Assembly (NCBI RefSeq): GCF_032854445.1
Contig: NC_088296.1
Coordinates: 6,563,435 to 6,627,434, forward strand
Direction: 5' to 3'
Origin: Liolophura sinensis
Lineage: Eukaryota; Mollusca; Polyplacophora; Chitonida; Chitonidae
DNA length: 64,000 bases
The notes beneath the pieces are model-generated. The model did no database searches. It saw only the letters and a program-made list of their open reading frames with translations, and was not told where the DNA came from. This document shows positions 42,836 through 53,815 of the stretch, in pieces. The position numbers and the translations under genes are program-made. Within the stretch, counting starts at the first letter, position 1; every line of letters starts with the position of its first letter.

Positions 42836-44134
42836 TCCTTGTACATGTAGCTAGGCTGAAGTGTTGTAGCTCAGAAAAGTGAGCTGATATCGATTCTTTT
42901 ATAGGCTAAATGTCTTGGATATGCTACCTATTAAAGTAACCCCATAGGTATTAAGCTTATCTGTAACTTCATGACGTCGCTGTCTCTTTTGTCGAAAGTT
43001 TTATGTATAAAGTAGTATTGCACGAGAATGGATTGGAATGGATAGTCTCCATAGACACCTGCACGTGGTAAATTTTGGGGGATTTTAAACTGCATCTTTT
43101 TTTTACAGTTTAGCGTGTGTTTAATTCACAGGATTTCAATTTTAATTCTTTTAACTGCTTTCTGTAAACGAAAAGTTTAGCCACAGATTTAGCAAATTAG
43201 TAATACATCAAATTATGTCAAAATTCAATGCATTATTAATTGGCTTTTTCCCTTTAAACTAAATCAAAACAGAAACAAAATGTGAATGTATTATTAAACC
43301 AGAAATTAGTCAACCCTGTTGACGTAGACGTTTGTTATTAAATAACATCTCCTCTTGTGGAGAACTAAAAAAAAAATTAAAGAATGCTTTTATTTCAATA
43401 TTTCGTCCTCACAAAACGCGAATTTCTCTCGCATGATTTTGTTACCTTTTGTAAGGTGTACAGGTACAGAAATACAAATAAGCAATTTGACTTGTTCAAC
43501 CATACTGTGAGGTCAGAGGTCGCAGTATTTTTAGCCCCAGTAGGGAATACGAGCCTGGACGTTACGATTTTGTGATGTACACTGATAGGAAAAGAAGACT
43601 GGTACCATGTCAGATTACAAATGAGAGCTTTATGGATTGTACATTTGTGTAATGGATAAAATAGATGCAGGTGTGATTTTCTTCTTTCAAAGATAGTTAC
43701 ACGCTCTTTTAAAACATTATTGTGACCTTATGGTCGTTTTGTATGGCTACAAGGAAATTGTACTTTATGGCAGCTGGATTGATGCTATCCCTAATAGAAT
43801 TTAAAACCATTTTGGTCTTTCACTTTAAACTTCACTTATTTACATGATTAGTGTTGATACTCAACGCCATAATCAAGCGTTTTTCACATATACAACTGCG
43901 ACTCATTGTCCAACGAAAGGTCATGTCCTTAGATAATAAACACCTCATGTTTGGCTCGTTTTAAACAAGATGAATGGTAAACGTAAGAAACTGTAATTTT
44001 CATTTCGAAACGCTTGTAAGATTAACATTAGGCCTAAATCAAAATTATCGTTTGTCTTTAACCTCTCCGACCAGGCGTAGTTGCACACATGCTACACATG
44101 CCACATGCTCGCCGTAAACCAAGGACAGATCTAT
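42836..44134. other. Unique sequence with a SINE-like scrap
   Basis: 43845-43925 (GTGTTGATACTCAACGCCAT, AATCAAGCGTTTTTCACATA) resembles a decayed SINE 3' end in reverse. The frame 43384-43575 has no recognised content. Nothing else was assigned. Confidence 0.4.
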
Positions 44135-44300
44135 TCTATTTATCTGATTGGTGTTTTACGCTGTACTCCAGAATATTTCACTTATACAACGGGGAAATCA
44201 TCCGCAGGTTGCTGGCAGATCTTCCACGTACGGCCGGAGCTAGACTTCAACTCACCGCCTTGGTGAGAGGCTCCTGGGCCATTACACCGCGCTGGCACAT
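44135..44300 (-). mobile_element. SINE-A with internal deletion
   Basis: The tail-side TATCTGATTGGTGTTTTACG, CTGTACTCCAGAATATTTCA and CTTATACAACGG is joined directly to TCATCCGCAGGTTGCTGGCA, TCTTCCACGTACGGCCGGAG and TTGGTGAGAGGCTCCTGGGC. The block from the CAGCATTATGGTGGG part to the CCACGACCA part is missing. It reaches the head region near 44300. Confidence 0.88.
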
Positions 44301-44664
44301 TAACCACTCGTCCACAGAAACGCCAACACCTCGCATACACTCGCCATCTCACTTAAGGCTGCAGTCAGATCAACAGAGCCTGAATTTATGATTGCAACCT
44401 GGTAACACGCATGGGCGCTACATACCCATTTGATAAGACCACGTGACTGAACACTTTCTAAGGTCTAGAATTTTTCCGCTCTTGTGGTGAAAACTGGCTC
44501 ATTTCTTGTTTTTTGTCAATCCGGATAGATTAGAAAAACTGATTATCGCTCTTAAACTGAAATTTGCGATTTTAAAAAGATGCTGTATCTATATATACTT
44601 TTTAAACTGAAATGTTAAATCCAATCCTTTGGCAGTGGAGGAAGAGGGAGATCATTTGTGATAT
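44301..44664. other. Unique sequence, no gene recognised
   Basis: Contains no identifiable repeat or coding signal. Confidence 0.4.
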
Positions 44665-44800
44665 TAACACTTACAAAATAATTAAAATTTACCACTTACA
44701 AAATGATTAAAAATTTACCACTTACAAAATGATTAAAAATTTACCACTGGAAAAAATGATTAATAATTTAACACGTACAAAATGATTCAAAATATAGCAC
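44665..44800. repeat. 26-bp AT-rich tandem repeat
   Basis: Five units around TTACAAAATGATTAAAAATT and TACCAC, with the last ones degraded (AACACGTACAAAATGATTCA). Confidence 0.88.
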
Positions 44801-45459
44801 GTTGATTAGAACATGTAATTTCACACTATCTAATGTCGATTTACCACTTTTAAATTTTGTGTAACGCTTTAAAGATGATTTAAAAAAATGTAATTTAACG
44901 TTATGTTACAGCCCGTAAAATTCATTACACGGCGTAACTTTTCAAGATGTTGACATTCATATTTTATTGATGAATAAGCATAACTTTATGTATGACTTTT
45001 TATTATATGCTAAATTTGTGCGAGTAATTGGCGATTATATTTGAGCTTATACATGAACAGGTAGGATAAATCCCATCTTCCGCTTTAAATAAATTTACAT
45101 TTATTAAAAGAGCATAAATATATGAAATTTGTTGATTTCTCACGCTGTTGTAAATATTTAGATTATAGAGGACTTACACTCGCGGCCATGTTGGTTCTGT
45201 AACTGAAGAATTGCACTCTGTCTCATGGGGTATGAAAGTCTTTTACAATATATACTCTTTACCATCAAATTGTTTTGATAGTGATGCAGCATGGTCGCGC
45301 GTGCAAGTCATGTATTGGCAAGACTAAGCATTGAGTCAAAATTACCATAGAATATATGTATATTATGGATATTTTCGAAAGTCTGAATATACCAGAAGAA
45401 TTGCCTGTGTGTGTGACCTGTGGAACTACCTTGAAATCAGAGCTTTGTGTCAATTTTAT
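44801..45459. other. AT-rich unique sequence
   Basis: Includes further weak echoes of the 26-bp unit up to 44900. The frames at 45265-45453 and 45331-45864 show no domains. Confidence 0.4.
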
Positions 45460-45565
45460 TGGATTTATTTTATTGGTGTTTTACACCTTACTCAAGAATT
45501 ACTTATACGGTGGTGGGAGGAAACCGGATTCCACGGCCATTTGCAGGTTGCACTTTGTGTTGAAG
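45460..45565 (-). mobile_element. SINE-A, deleted copy
   Basis: GGATTTATTTTATTGGTGTT, TTACACCTTACTCAAGAATT, ACTTATACGGTGGTGGGAGG and AAACCGGATTCCACGGCCAT follow the family in reverse, with two internal deletions. Open frames crossing it are incidental. Confidence 0.8.
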
Positions 45566-46429
45566 CGTACGCAATACATTCCATGTCGACGCAGTTTAAT
45601 GGCCATACCGCTCACCGCTTTTACTTCACCCAAAATCTCCCACCCCTTATATCTCCTCTTTCGAACCCCCACCCTCACCCACATTCCACGATCAACGTCG
45701 CGTTGCCCCGAGTTCCTAACATGCAGTCCGCCCTGTGGTTTAACCAAATTATCTTAAAAGTCCGACCGAGAAATAATGCGGAAAGCGCGGGGATAATGGT
45801 GTGGTATAAAATTATAAATTATCGCTCAGGCGGACAAGGACTGAGCGGTAATGAAGGCCATTAAAGCAGCCCAATGTATCACTGTCTTGTACCCCAACAT
45901 CACGGATTGCTTAATGAAGGTGGTGTTTTTATAAAGTGCCCTCTAGGCACCTTCAGCTTCCACAGTTGAAGTTTGTTGTTGGCCAACTCTATCCACTTCT
46001 ATTTTAGCATCATTCTAACTGCAGATATAAGTAATTGGGGGAATTTTGGATCTTCCGTCATTTTATGGTCCATTTCCTCCTTAATTCTGTTAACTGACAA
46101 TATATGCAGGTATATTATTCGGATGCGCCTGCATGTAAACCAAGATTTTCAAGCTATAAAAAATATAGTATATGCAGAGACAAACTCTTTAACTAAGGAA
46201 ATAATCCCTAAACATGTGTGAATAAAGTGATTAGCGGGAAACGCCTCCTTATCAGTATCGCAGCTATATCGTGGCGAAATAAAAACTAGCTCTCCTTGCA
46301 TACGGGTGACAATGTCACTTATGCGAAAGACTGGAAAATGATAATGATGATTGGTTTGTAATTATAACTTATAATAAAAACAAAGGTCAGAGGTACAAAA
46401 GGCAATAACACAGTAATAGTATGGAACCT
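45566..46429. promoter_or_regulatory. Unique block with possible regulatory section (45990-46310)
   Basis: 45990-46310 is repeat-free and contains GAAATAATCCCTAAAC (Otx-type TAATCC), GATTAGCGGGAAACGCC and GTGACAATGTCAC (13-base inverted repeat, near 46307-46319). The flanking 45600-45760 is CT-rich, which explains the frames there. Weak evidence. Confidence 0.22.
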
Positions 46430-46442
46430 TCCTACCTTTAGA

Positions 46443-46716
46443 CTTATTTATTTATTTGATTGGTGTTTTTTTTTTACGCCGTACTGAAGAATATTTCACT
46501 TATATATGACGGCGGCCAGCATTATGGTGGTAGGATACCGGGTAGAGCCTGGGGGAAACCTGCGACCATCCGCAGGCTGGTGGAAGACCTTCCCACTTAC
46601 GGCCGGGGAGGAAGCCAACATGAGCTGGACTAGAACTCACATCGACCGCATTGGTGAGAAGCTCCTGGGTCATTACGCTGCGCCAGCGCGCTAACCAACT
46701 GAGACACGGAAGCCCC
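46443..46716 (-). mobile_element. SINE-A, full length with head and TSD
   Basis: The tail ATTTATTTATTTGATTGGTG and an expanded T run are followed by the full body and head. In reverse, the 5' end reads GGGGCTTCCGTGTCTCAG with TTGGTTAGCGCGC (A-box) and a B-box region at GTGAGTTCTAGTCCAG. Flanks 46430-46442 and 46717-46729 match at 12 of 13 bases (TCCTACCTTTAGA versus TCCTACCATTAGA), so this is a recent insertion. Confidence 0.95.
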
Positions 46717-46754
46717 TCCTACCATTAGAGAGTCAAGTCCAGACCGCAAGAAAG

Positions 46755-47212
46755 GGGTGGGTGACTTTTTCGGCAGTCAGGAATCTCGGTCAGATTTCTA
46801 CTGTTTAGTTGACAACGGATCCAGGAGGCAATAATGGAATGGGGAGGTTTCAGTCCTCCGGGAAGATTTCTGTGGTCCTGTTGACAAAGATTGTAAGTCC
46901 ACTAGACATTACCGGAATAGGAAGATTTTAAGCAGTCAGAAAATCTGGTCACCTTTTTGTTGCCTTGTTGACAACGGCAATGTTCAGAAGACAATATTTG
47001 AATGGGGAACATTTTTCAGTTTTGTCAGTTTTCTTCTGTCTTGTTGACAAGGGTTGTGTGTCAAAAAGACAATACCGGGATGGCGGTCAGAAAGCTTGAT
47101 CCCGAATATAGTAATGGAACTGGGAACTTTTCGTCCGTCTGGTCAGCCCTCTGTTGTCTTGTGGACAACGACTGTAAGTCCGGAATACAATACTGGAATG
47201 GGTAACGTTTAT
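46755..47212. repeat. Degenerate tandem repeat of about 75-115 bp leading into the 44-bp array
   Basis: Recurring CTTGTTGACAA, GGNTGTAAGTCC, AGACAATACCGGAATGGG and AACTTTTCNGTC blocks lie near 46810, 46880, 46970, 47045 and 47160. Parts of the unit (GGGAACTTTT, GTCAG, AAAGCTT) resemble the 44-bp unit that follows, so the young array may have grown out of this older one. Confidence 0.7.
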
Positions 47213-47960
47213 TGTCCGTTCAAAAGCTTTACAAAACTGGATTGGGGAACTTATGTTGTCAGTTCGAAAGCTTTACAAAACTGGATTGGGAAACTTTTAT
47301 TGTCAGTTAGAAAGCTTTACAAAACTGGATTGAGGAACTTTTATTGTCAGCTAGAAAGCTTTACAAACCTGGATTGGGGAACTTTTGTTGTCAGTTCGAA
47401 AGCTTTACAAAACTGGATGGAGGAACTTTTGTTGTCAGTCCGAAAGCTTTACAAAACTGGATTAGGAAACTTTTATTGTCAGTTCGAAAGCTTTACAAAC
47501 TGGATTGAGGAACTTTTTTGTCAGTTAGAAATCTTTATAAAGCTGGGTTGGGGAACTTTTATTGTCAGTTAGAAAGCTTTACAAAACTGGATTGAGGAAA
47601 TTTTATTGTATTTAGAAAGCTTTACAAAACTGGATTGGGGAACTTTTGTTGTCAGTTCGACAGCTTTACAAAACTGGATTGGGGAACTTTTGTCGTCAGT
47701 TCGAAAATGTTTACAAAACTGGATTGAGGAACTTTTTTGTCAGTTAGAAATCTTTATAAAGCTGGGTTAGGGAACTTTTATTGTCAGTTCGAAAGCTTTA
47801 CAAAACTGGATTGGGGAAATTTTATTGTCATTTAGAAAGCTTTACAAAACTGGATTGAAGAACTTTTATTGTCAATTAGAAAGCTTTACAAAACTGGAAT
47901 GGGTAACTTTTTATTATCAGTTAGAAAGTTTTACAAAACTGGATTGAGAAACTTTTTCGT
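47213..47960. repeat. 44-bp minisatellite, about 17 units
   Basis: The unit contains GAAAGCTTTACAAAACTGGA, then TTGGGGAACTTTTATTGTCA and GTTA. Distances between successive AAAGCTTTAC motifs are 44 bp. The 172-codon plus frame at 47054-47572 comes from the array: 44 is not a multiple of 3, so the peptide repeats only every three units. No real protein is indicated. Confidence 0.95.
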
Positions 47961-49079
47961 CTGTCATAAATCCTGGACAAATATCTAGATGACAGAGGTT
48001 ATAGGTTCAGCAGATGGCACGCTGTAAACATTGTTCTTTATTCAGTCAAATTCATACAATCGTATTTTCGAGAAATATCAAAAAAAACTGAAAATGTCCC
48101 CTACATGTTTAAATAGTATATAATCAAACACATACTAACTGCCATCCATAAGGCCACATCGCAAATAAAACATCTCACTATTTACAATCACATGAAAGCT
48201 AAATCTGAGATATTTAAGAAGGATAAGAAATTATCTTCAGGTATTGTTATTAGTTGTTCGATAGTACAATGCTTGACAATAAAAACAACTTAACATTTTT
48301 GTTATGTTATGCCCTTCATGTGTAACTATGCACGTCTACAAAGTATCCAAGATTCAAACTTTGATTATTTTCTGAAACCTCCCTTCCCAGCGCAAGGCGG
48401 TCTCGTACTCTCTCGGGAACGACGGGATTTCTATCAACATTTCCGCTATTTGGTTAGTCACATTACTGTTTTATTAGATTGCATTTTATTGCAAATGTAC
48501 CCTTATTGATTACTGTCTGAAGGGATTGGGGCCGAGCATTTCCAACTTAACAACACTCTCTCTTGACAATAAAAACTACTTAAGATCGAGAATAAAAGCT
48601 TTCAGTCTATTGAGCTTGTTCCGAGCAGAGACGACAGGACAACCTGTCAGCTGCCAATCGGGTCTCCTCGGCCGGCTTCGGTAAGCTTCGGCGCTTTCCG
48701 AAGTGTTCAGACTATCTGGATGTCTGATGTCGACGTTGATAAAATAAAAAGAGGACACTAAACTAATCAAGTAATTGATTTTTCCCGAAGATTTGCTGTT
48801 GTTCTGCATTTTTAAGAGATATAGAATTGTCGGTGATGGTCAGGGGTGAAATGTATAAGCAAGTCTTTAGTTGTAGCTGAATTCTAGGTAATGCCTGTAT
48901 TTTCAAGCCTGAAGAAGGCTCTCGCCTTTAACCCCAAACAATTTATCTCTATTGATAGGCAATTCGCGTCGATTCTGTGTCCCTTTATGTGAATCAGCAA
49001 TGATTTCTAGTAAGTATATAAATTCCCTTCGATTATTGATATGTCAACATTAGCAAGTTGAAATTAACAAGCTTTAACA
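47961..49079. other. Repeat-poor unique sequence
   Basis: Holds the second copy of a 24-base identity (48058-48081) shared with 26627-26650. The section 48610-48740 is CpG-containing (CTCGGCCGGCTTCGG near 48667). Frames are short and unrecognised. Confidence 0.4.
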
Positions 49080-50758
49080 CGATATACTTGGTATGGCAAG
49101 TGTGCATTTAACGAACCAGGATAGTAGATTTGATATATCAAGTGTGCATTGATCAATTTTGAATACGGCATACTTGGTATGTCCAGCATTATCTATCTTG
49201 AACGCGGTATACTTGGTATGTCAAGTCTGCATTATCAATCTTGTACACGATATTCTTTCTACGTCAAGTCTGCATTACCACGCAAGACCACCGTATACTT
49301 GGTATGTCCAGTCTGCATTACCAGGCTAGATCACGGTAAACTTGGTATGTCAAGTCTGCATTATCAATCTTGTACACGATATTCTTGCTACGTCAAGTCT
49401 GCATTAACAGGCTAGATCATGGTATACTTGGTATGTCCAGTCTGCATTACCAGGCTAGATCACGGTAAACTTGGTATGCCAGGTCTGCATTACCATGCTG
49501 GACCACCGTATACTTGGTATGCCAGGTCTGCATTACTATGCTAGACCACCGTATACTTGGTATGTCCAGTCTGCATTACCAGGCTAGAATACGGTATACT
49601 TGGTATGTCAAGTCTGCATTACCATGCTGGACCACCGTATACTTGGTATGCCAGGTCTGCATTACTATGCTAGATCACGGTATACTTGGTATGTTAAGTC
49701 TGCAATACCACGCTAGACCACCGTATACTTGGTATGTCCAGTCTGCATTACCAGGCTAGATCACGGTAAACTTGGTATGTCAAGTCTGCATTATCAATCT
49801 TGTACACGATATTCTTGCTACGTCAAGTCTGCATTACCAGGCTAGATCATGGTATACTTGGTATGTCCAGTCTGCATTACCAGGCTAGATCACGGTAAAC
49901 TTGGTTTGTCAAGTCTGCATTACCAGGCTAGAATACGGTATACTTGGTATGCCAGGTCTGCATTACCATGCTGGACCACCGTATACTTGGTATGCCAGGT
50001 CTGCATTACCATGCTGGACCACCGTATACTTGGTATGCCAGGTCTGCATTACTATGCTAGATCACGGTATACTTGGTATGTTAAGTCTGCAATACCACGC
50101 TAGACCACCGTATACTTGGTATGTCCAGTCTGCATTACCAGGCTAGAATACGGTATACTTGGTATGTCAAGTCTGCATTACCATGCTGGACCACCGTATA
50201 CTTGGTATGCCAGGTCTGCATTACTATGCTAGATCACGGTATACTTGGTATGTTAAGTCTGCAATACCACGCTAGACCACCGTATACTTGGTATGTCCAG
50301 TCTGCATTACCAGGCTAGAATACGGTATACTTGGTACGTCCAGTCTGAATTACAACGCTAGACCACGGTGTCAAGTCTGCATTACCACGCTAGACCACCG
50401 TATACTTGGTATGCCAGGTCTGCATTACTATGCTAGACCACGGTATACTTGGTATGTCCAGTCTGCATTACCACGCTAGAATACGGTATACTTGGTATGC
50501 CAGGTCTGCATTACCATGCTAGACCACCGTATACTTGGTATGTCAAGTCTACATTACCACGCTAGATCACGGTAAACTTGGTATGTCAAGTCTGCATTAC
50601 CATGCTAGACCACGGTATATTTGATATGTCAAGTCTGCATTACCACGTTAGATCACGGTCAACTTGGTATGTCAAGTCTGCATTACCACGCTAGACCAAG
50701 GTATACTTGGTATGTCAAGTCCGCATTACCACGTTAGATCACGGTCAACGGTCAAGTC
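49080..50758. repeat. 43-bp satellite-like array with 172-bp higher-order period
   Basis: About 38-39 units containing TCTGCATTACCACGCTAGAC, then CACCGTATACTTGGTATGTC and AAG. Variants alternate (GTCAAG, GTCCAG, GCCAGG, GTTAAG; CTAGACCACC, CTGGACCACC, CTAGATCACGG, CTAGAATACGG). A four-unit order repeats at 172 bp, seen clearly at 50123 and 50295 and again 13 units earlier at 49563. The 43-bp unit keeps frames open, giving several 60-90-codon frames that are not genes. Confidence 0.96.
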
Positions 50759-51524
50759 TACACTAAAAAAAAAAACGCATCCTGGCCAATCTGCAATAAC
50801 AGACTTAAACACTGCACCTGGTTTAGGCAGAATGAACTCTCCTGTTTGTTTTTGCGTGTGTCACGCCTGCATTAAATGTTATATCCCATGTATCCAGGAA
50901 GGACAAATGTCTCCAGGTGTGGTGGTTAGAGCCATGGTCCCCCACCTGTACACCTGGCCGCCATTGTATGTAAATGAAGCATTGTCGATTTACCGATAAC
51001 CACGCGTCAAATACTTGTTAGCGTGTAAAGCCGCTTCTAAAATGGAATTGGTGACTTAAGTAAAAATTTAAAACCTCTTAGTTCAAATGCCGACTTTTTG
51101 GTATTGGAATATACAATTTTGACACAAGAATCTTAAGATAATACTGATGAGTTAGGAACAGTTTTACTTTCTGGACCATTTACAGGTGATATTTTAACTT
51201 TTTTGTGCAGTCGGACCCTGCTAAGAAGACAAGGTAAACACTTCAGGGTTATGACAGTGAGTTTGTCTTGGCCGTGTTTCTTGGCTAAATTTGGATTACC
51301 AAAATTCGTCAGAAGGCGGAATGATAGTTACATTCCATTCCATCCATCGTGTGTAACTAGGAAACAACCACGAAATATGCTAATCAGCTCCCAATAAATC
51401 CAATTAAAGCCCTCGGAAAATGTGCTACAAGATGTACATGCAACAATGGTGTTGCGTTTATTGTCAGTATCTTTTGAAAATAATCTACTTTTCTGTCTTC
51501 CATCTTAAAATACATTTAGGTGAA
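50759..51524. other. Unique sequence after the satellite
   Basis: No gene was recognised; frames at 50664-50999 (starting in the array) and 51203-51397 lack domains. Confidence 0.4.
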
Positions 51525-51650
51525 GATGAAGCCCTGAGGTAAACAGATAAGAGGCGGTATTCACCGGATAAGTGTGACCATTTGCCAGCTATCATTCTGA
51601 CGTCAATGCTCTGATTTTACTTGCTGTGCTGTGGTCTTTGTATTCTAGTA
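51525..51650 (-). mobile_element. Element R1, minus fragment
   Basis: CCCTGAGGTAAACAGATAAG, GCGGTATTCACCGGATAAGT, GTGACCATTTGCCAGCTATC and CTCTGATTTTACTTGCTGTG. Confidence 0.7.
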
Positions 51651-51689
51651 TTTAGATTATACCAGGAAACTGTAGAAAACAGTAGGAAA

Positions 51690-52190
51690 TAGGCAAACCG
51701 AGTTTTGACCGAACATCTGCACCAGTTCCCAATCATTCTCTGCCTCCATCACGGTATCTACACAGTGTGTGATACCTAACAATACCATTACGGCCGGTCA
51801 TCACGCTGACCAATAACGATAGTACTGCACGGGATAGTACCCCCGGGTGGACTGATAATTATCACCGGGTCTAGAATGCGAAACCGGACTTTTGCTATGA
51901 TGATCACTTTTTCGCTGCACGCGGTCATGAATATTCAAATCGTCTGACTAATGACGCCTCCTGAGATTGCGAACAGGGACTTGGCACCAGGCCAGAAAAT
52001 TTGACGTTGGTGAAATGTACATTACATGCTGCAGCTGCATAGATTGTTTCAACAAATAACTTATACTTCAGGCAGATCGGTTTCGTTTTTCTTGTATAAT
52101 TTTGGATGATTAACAAAAATGCTAATACTGTCCCAGACGGCAGCACCAAAAGCAAAGTAGAAATCTTTAAAAAGCACAATGATAATTTTT
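51690..52190. promoter_or_regulatory. Candidate regulatory block
   Basis: A repeat-free block with mixed motifs: CACACAGTGTGTGA-like inverted repeat near 51773, GGACTGATAATTATCACCGG near 51850, CATGAATATTCAAATCG near 51927 and CTGCAGCTGCA near 52030. The minus frame 51925-52179 has a hydrophobic start but no recognised family. Bordered on the right by a T-rich tract (52190-52235). Confidence 0.25.
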
Positions 52191-52464
52191 GTTTATTTTT
52201 TTATTTTTTTTTATTTTCATTTTTTTTTTTGTAATTACAAATGAACCTTTCAAGTTTCAAGACATATATTTGCTATTACATCACGTATTCATCGGCATTT
52301 TGAAAGAGTTTGCCCATGAGTCTGATTATGAACTTCTGCTCTCCCTGCAATAAAGCAATGATGTAGCTAAACGCATGTCAACAAAATGTTTAGCCATAAG
52401 CGTTGTTGACTTTTATCTCGAACAAGGGCCATCCATGTATGTTTTACCATTTGCATACTCATCA

Positions 52465-52575
52465 AGATAGCCCATCACTATACTCAACACCCATATACTC
52501 ACTACCCATATATTTACCACCCACATACGCATGTATTAACCACCCATATATCTCACCATCTCAATTTTAACCATG
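52465..52575. repeat. Degenerate ACCCATATACTCACC repeat
   Basis: Five or six imperfect units of about 18 bp (CACCCATATACTCAC, TACCCATATATTTAC, CACCCACATACGCAT, CACCCATATATCTCAC). Confidence 0.7.
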
Positions 52576-52621
52576 CCCATAACCACCTTCAGTGTCAATA
52601 ATGGTAAATTATTTTGCAAAT

Positions 52622-52864
52622 TCAATTCATGTACTGGTACACTATACTGCTCATTCAGTACATGTACTGGTACAGAATATCTCCCAGTCTCTACATGTTC
52701 CAATACACACTATCATTGGATCAGTTTAAGTACCAGTACACTATGTTGCCCATTCTGTACATATACCGGTACACAATACCGCTCAGTCAGTACATGTACC
52801 GGTACAAACTATCGCTCATTCAGTACATGTACCGGTACACATTATCCCTCAGTCAGTGCATGAA
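52622..52864. repeat. 33-bp minisatellite, about seven units
   Basis: The unit contains CATTCAGTACATGTACCGGT and ACACAATATCGCT; spacing of 33 bp was checked at 52766, 52799 and 52832. Because 33 is divisible by 3, two plus frames (52573-52863 and 52614-52919) read the same 11-residue unit repeatedly. No start context, signal or family supports translation. Confidence 0.93.
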
Positions 52865-53482
52865 CAGACACGGGGTTAAGGCAAATGCCATCACCCCAGA
52901 CGCGCCTTTTCAAGCCTAGATGAATTATGATAGTTCTGGGTACACGAGTGTACCATACATGACGGCTGGTTGGGGAATACGTGGTTTGGCGGACGTGTTT
53001 GTCAGTTTTACTCCCGAAATACGATGCCAGATCGATATTTTCCTTTATGCATATGACTATTTGTGACATTGTGCGTGGTTTATATTACATGCCATAAATA
53101 TTGGTTATACATTCATATTGCTCTATTGTCACACACAGCAAAGCCGTTGCGATGTGGTCCTAACGTTATCCAAACGCAACGTGACTTTTCTGCTCGCAAG
53201 ATTCCCTCAAATCCACCATAAATGTTCGTCGTTCAGCCTTGTCAAAGATGAAAAGATAAATTTCGAATGGAATTTATGTGGCTGAAAGATTGAATTTGGA
53301 CATGTGACAAACTTTAGGAATTATAATGATCAGTTCAAGTTCTATTCTTACAGAAAGAAGATTGTGATGTGCACTCGCCTTGTCCGTTTCGAATCTTGAT
53401 GCCAGTGAACCGATTTGACTAGTGCATCACGATACACATTAGAAGGTGTTGCATGCCAACAAATTGAATTAGATCTGTACAC
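52865..53482. other. Unique sequence, no gene recognised
   Basis: Nothing supported. The minus frame 52842-53069 partly overlaps the minisatellite. Confidence 0.4.
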
Positions 53483-53691
53483 TCCAAAAATTAATGCTAA
53501 AATGTATTCTGTTCTTGCAGGAGATTATTCTGTTAAATAGAAGACGTGTATTCTGATCAATTCAACATAAGTATTCTATTAGACTAATAGAATATGACGT
53601 TGAATTTGACTCAGTGTTGTGTTATGATAACAGAATGCATTCAAGCATCACTCAGACAACAGAATGTCTGTTAAATTCAACAGATTCATTA
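53483..53691. mobile_element. Foldback MITE-like element
   Basis: Begins CTCCAAAAATTAATGC and contains many inverted TATTCTGTT/AACAGAATA motifs. A perfect 11-1-11 hairpin lies at 53572-53594 (arm TATTCTATTAG), and it ends near AACAGATTCATTAA. The outer right terminal repeat is absent, apparently because the SINE-A at 53692 begins there. No coding capacity. The fold suggests a miniature inverted-repeat element. Confidence 0.7.
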
Positions 53692-53815
53692 ACCTGCAGA
53701 TGGTCGGATGGTCCAAACTCTGCCCGGTTTCCCTCCCACCATAATGCTGATCGCTGTCGTATAAGTCAAATATTGTTGAGTACGGCGTAAAGGTTCAGTT
53801 AAATGAGTAAATAAA
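53692..53815 (+). mobile_element. SINE-A 3' half abutting the MITE
   Basis: ACCTGCAGATGGTCGGATGG, CTCCCACCATAATGCTGATC, GTCGTATAAGTCAAATATTG and TTGAGTACGGCGTAAAGGTT. The tail is diverged (TTAAATGAGTAAATAAATAA). Confidence 0.85.

Noticed and set aside
47054-47572. 172-codon plus-strand frame with repeated Lys/Leu/Thr-rich segments
   Set aside because: It arises from the 44-bp array; 44 is not divisible by 3, so the frame cycles through all three phases of the unit. A real repeat protein would be expected to keep phase.
49149-50479. Several 60-90-codon frames with repeated Trp/Tyr/Cys/His segments
   Set aside because: The 43-bp array has no stop in many unit variants, so all phases read open. 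Frames start and stop at random unit variants.
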